Virus record (IMG/VR): IMGVR_UViG_3300028831_000374
Location: 1 to 36,327 of that record
Strand: one strand, 5' to 3'
Source of the DNA: a virus
Length of the DNA stretch: 36,327 nucleotides
Part shown: one piece after another, positions 35,545 through 36,327 of the stretch
Numbering within the stretch: the stretch's first letter is position 1
How the letters are laid out: the number at the start of each line of letters is the position of its first letter
Made by a program: the position numbers and the translations under genes
The notes under the pieces: generated by a model
The model's database searches: none
Seen by the model: only the letters and a program-made list of their open reading frames with translations
What the model was told of the DNA's origin: nothing

Positions 35545-36327
35545 AAATCGCCGACGGTTTGACTCTTCCTGTCGAACTCGCGGGCCGGCGAACAGCCATC
35601 TTCGGCATCAGCGGCAGCGGCAAGAGCAACACCGCAACGGTGCTGATCGAGCAGCTACTTCACGCAGGCGAGCAAGTGGTCCTGATCGATCCCAAGGGCG
35701 AGGGATGGGGTTTGCTCTCGCTGGCGAACGGGAAGCCGAGCAATCTGCCAATAATCGTCTTCGGCGAGCCGAATGGCCATATCGAAACGCTCGCCGAGAC
35801 GCATGGTTCGCGGCTCGCCGATTTCGTTGTGGAGACGGGTCGATCCGTCGTCTTATCGCTGCTCGGCTTTGAATCCGACCAGAGTGAGCGCCGCTTCGTC
35901 GCGGCGTTCCTGCGCCAGCTTTACCGCCGCAAAAGTCGTCAGGGTCAGCCGACACGCACGTTGGTGGTCCTAGAAGAGGCGCACTTGTTCGTTCCCGAGA
36001 GCCAGGGGCGCGGCTTCAAGGGCGATGCGGCGGAACTGAGCGGGGCCGTCCAGAGAATTGCCCGCCAGGGACGCACGTTCGGCATTGGCACGCTGCTGGT
36101 CGACCAGCGCCCGCAGGATGTCAGCAAGCGGGTTGTGACGCAATGCGACACGCTGATTTGTCATCAACTGGTTCACAAACTCGACCGCGACGCGCTTCGC
36201 GAGTGGGTACGTGGCTACGATGTGGACGGAAGCGGCGAGCAGTTCCTCGAATCGCTCGCGTCCCTGGAACCAGGCGAGGCGTGGATTTGGTCGCCGGCGT
36301 GGCTGAAGATTTTCCAGCGGATCAAAG
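35538..36327 (+). CDS. HerA/DUF87-type ATPase (runs off window)
   Basis: Residues 1-263 are present and the frame stays open at the window end. AIFGISGSGKSNTATVLIEQLL holds Walker A (GISGSGKS, residues 23-30); VVLIDPKGEGWGL follows; TLVVLEEAHLFVPES (about 143-157) is Walker B with catalytic Glu; RIARQGRTFGIGTLLVDQRPQDVSKRVVTQCDTLICHQLVH is the sensor/arginine-finger region characteristic of the HerA-FtsK group. Such ATPases move DNA or work with NurA-type nucleases; several anti-phage and phage systems use them. The ATG lies within the HNH tail. The gene downstream is not visible, so a NurA or other partner cannot be checked. Confidence 0.82.
   Translation, partial: MLKIADGLTLPVELAGRRTAIFGISGSGKSNTATVLIEQLLHAGEQVVLIDPKGEGWGLLSLANGKPSNLPIIVFGEPNGHIETLAETHGSRLADFVVETGRSVVLSLLGFESDQSERRFVAAFLRQLYRRKSRQGQPTRTLVVLEEAHLFVPESQGRGFKGDAAELSGAVQRIARQGRTFGIGTLLVDQRPQDVSKRVVTQCDTLICHQLVHKLDRDALREWVRGYDVDGSGEQFLESLASLEPGEAWIWSPAWLKIFQRIK

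Noticed and set aside
1-36327. CRISPR arrays
   Set aside because: No regularly spaced repeats of 20-40 bases were seen on reading the window.

Overview
The window is a stretch of a temperate tailed-phage genome or prophage. It carries an HK97-type head and packaging set (small and large terminase, portal, prohead protease, major capsid), a tyrosine integrase, repressor-like genes with paired operators, a phage replication/recombination set, and a long run of small, tightly packed, often zinc-binding orphan genes. The probable host is a planctomycete of the Gemmata group. Three proteins (7407-8216, 25228-25722, 33041-33298) carry the short 'LIYADWLEE/IFADWLEE' module that I recognise as the TIGR02996 domain, which is abundant in Gemmataceae, and the DNA is GC-rich with matching codon use. 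This host assignment is inference from gene content. No ribosomal or housekeeping gene is present.

Layout. (1) 1-7304, mainly minus strand: terminase small subunit, terminase large subunit, portal, a small zinc protein, protease-scaffold and capsid, read right to left; tail genes would lie beyond position 1. A two-gene plus-strand cassette (5023-5660) sits between terminase and portal. (2) 7305-11358: accessory and control region with convergent small genes, a ribbon-helix-helix (RHH) gene flanked by ACTATAG-type operators, an HNH-XRE fusion, two XRE-type genes in tandem, and a divergent control region with two GGTACA-N5-TGTAC operators. (3) 11359-13500: a zinc-ribbon protein, the integrase (minus) and a second RHH gene. 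(4) 13537-16483: a consensus-like promoter followed by about a dozen tiny plus-strand genes, many overlapping by ATGA. (5) 16484-16680: a non-coding, highly structured GC-rich stretch. (6) 16681-24271: replication and recombination genes, in order a GcrA-like HTH, a RecA-fold NTPase, an ssDNA-binding-like protein, a RecD2-like helicase, an ERCC4 nuclease and a TOTE-type primase-polymerase. (7) 24436-29616: accessory genes including a D12-class adenine methyltransferase and a HAD phosphatase. (8) 29543-36327: a decayed second integrase, a strong promoter covered by two inverted 17-bp operators, an operon with two paralogous XRE proteins and an HNH nuclease, a tRNA/tmRNA-like structured RNA (32567-32791), a C39-like cysteine protease-fold protein, a SLOG protein, a truncated HerA-like ATPase start, a second HNH nuclease, and a HerA/DUF87 ATPase that runs off the end.

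How the parts fit together: the minus-strand block packages DNA and builds the head. The central control region probably decides between lysogeny and lytic growth. The plus-strand block from 13537 is probably the early region that remodels the host and replicates phage DNA. The right end looks like a turnover zone, with HNH nucleases, a truncated integrase, a truncated ATPase, frameshifted genes and duplicated repressors, and it also holds the most unusual element, the tRNA-like RNA. All functional calls come from reading motifs by eye; no database search was run.
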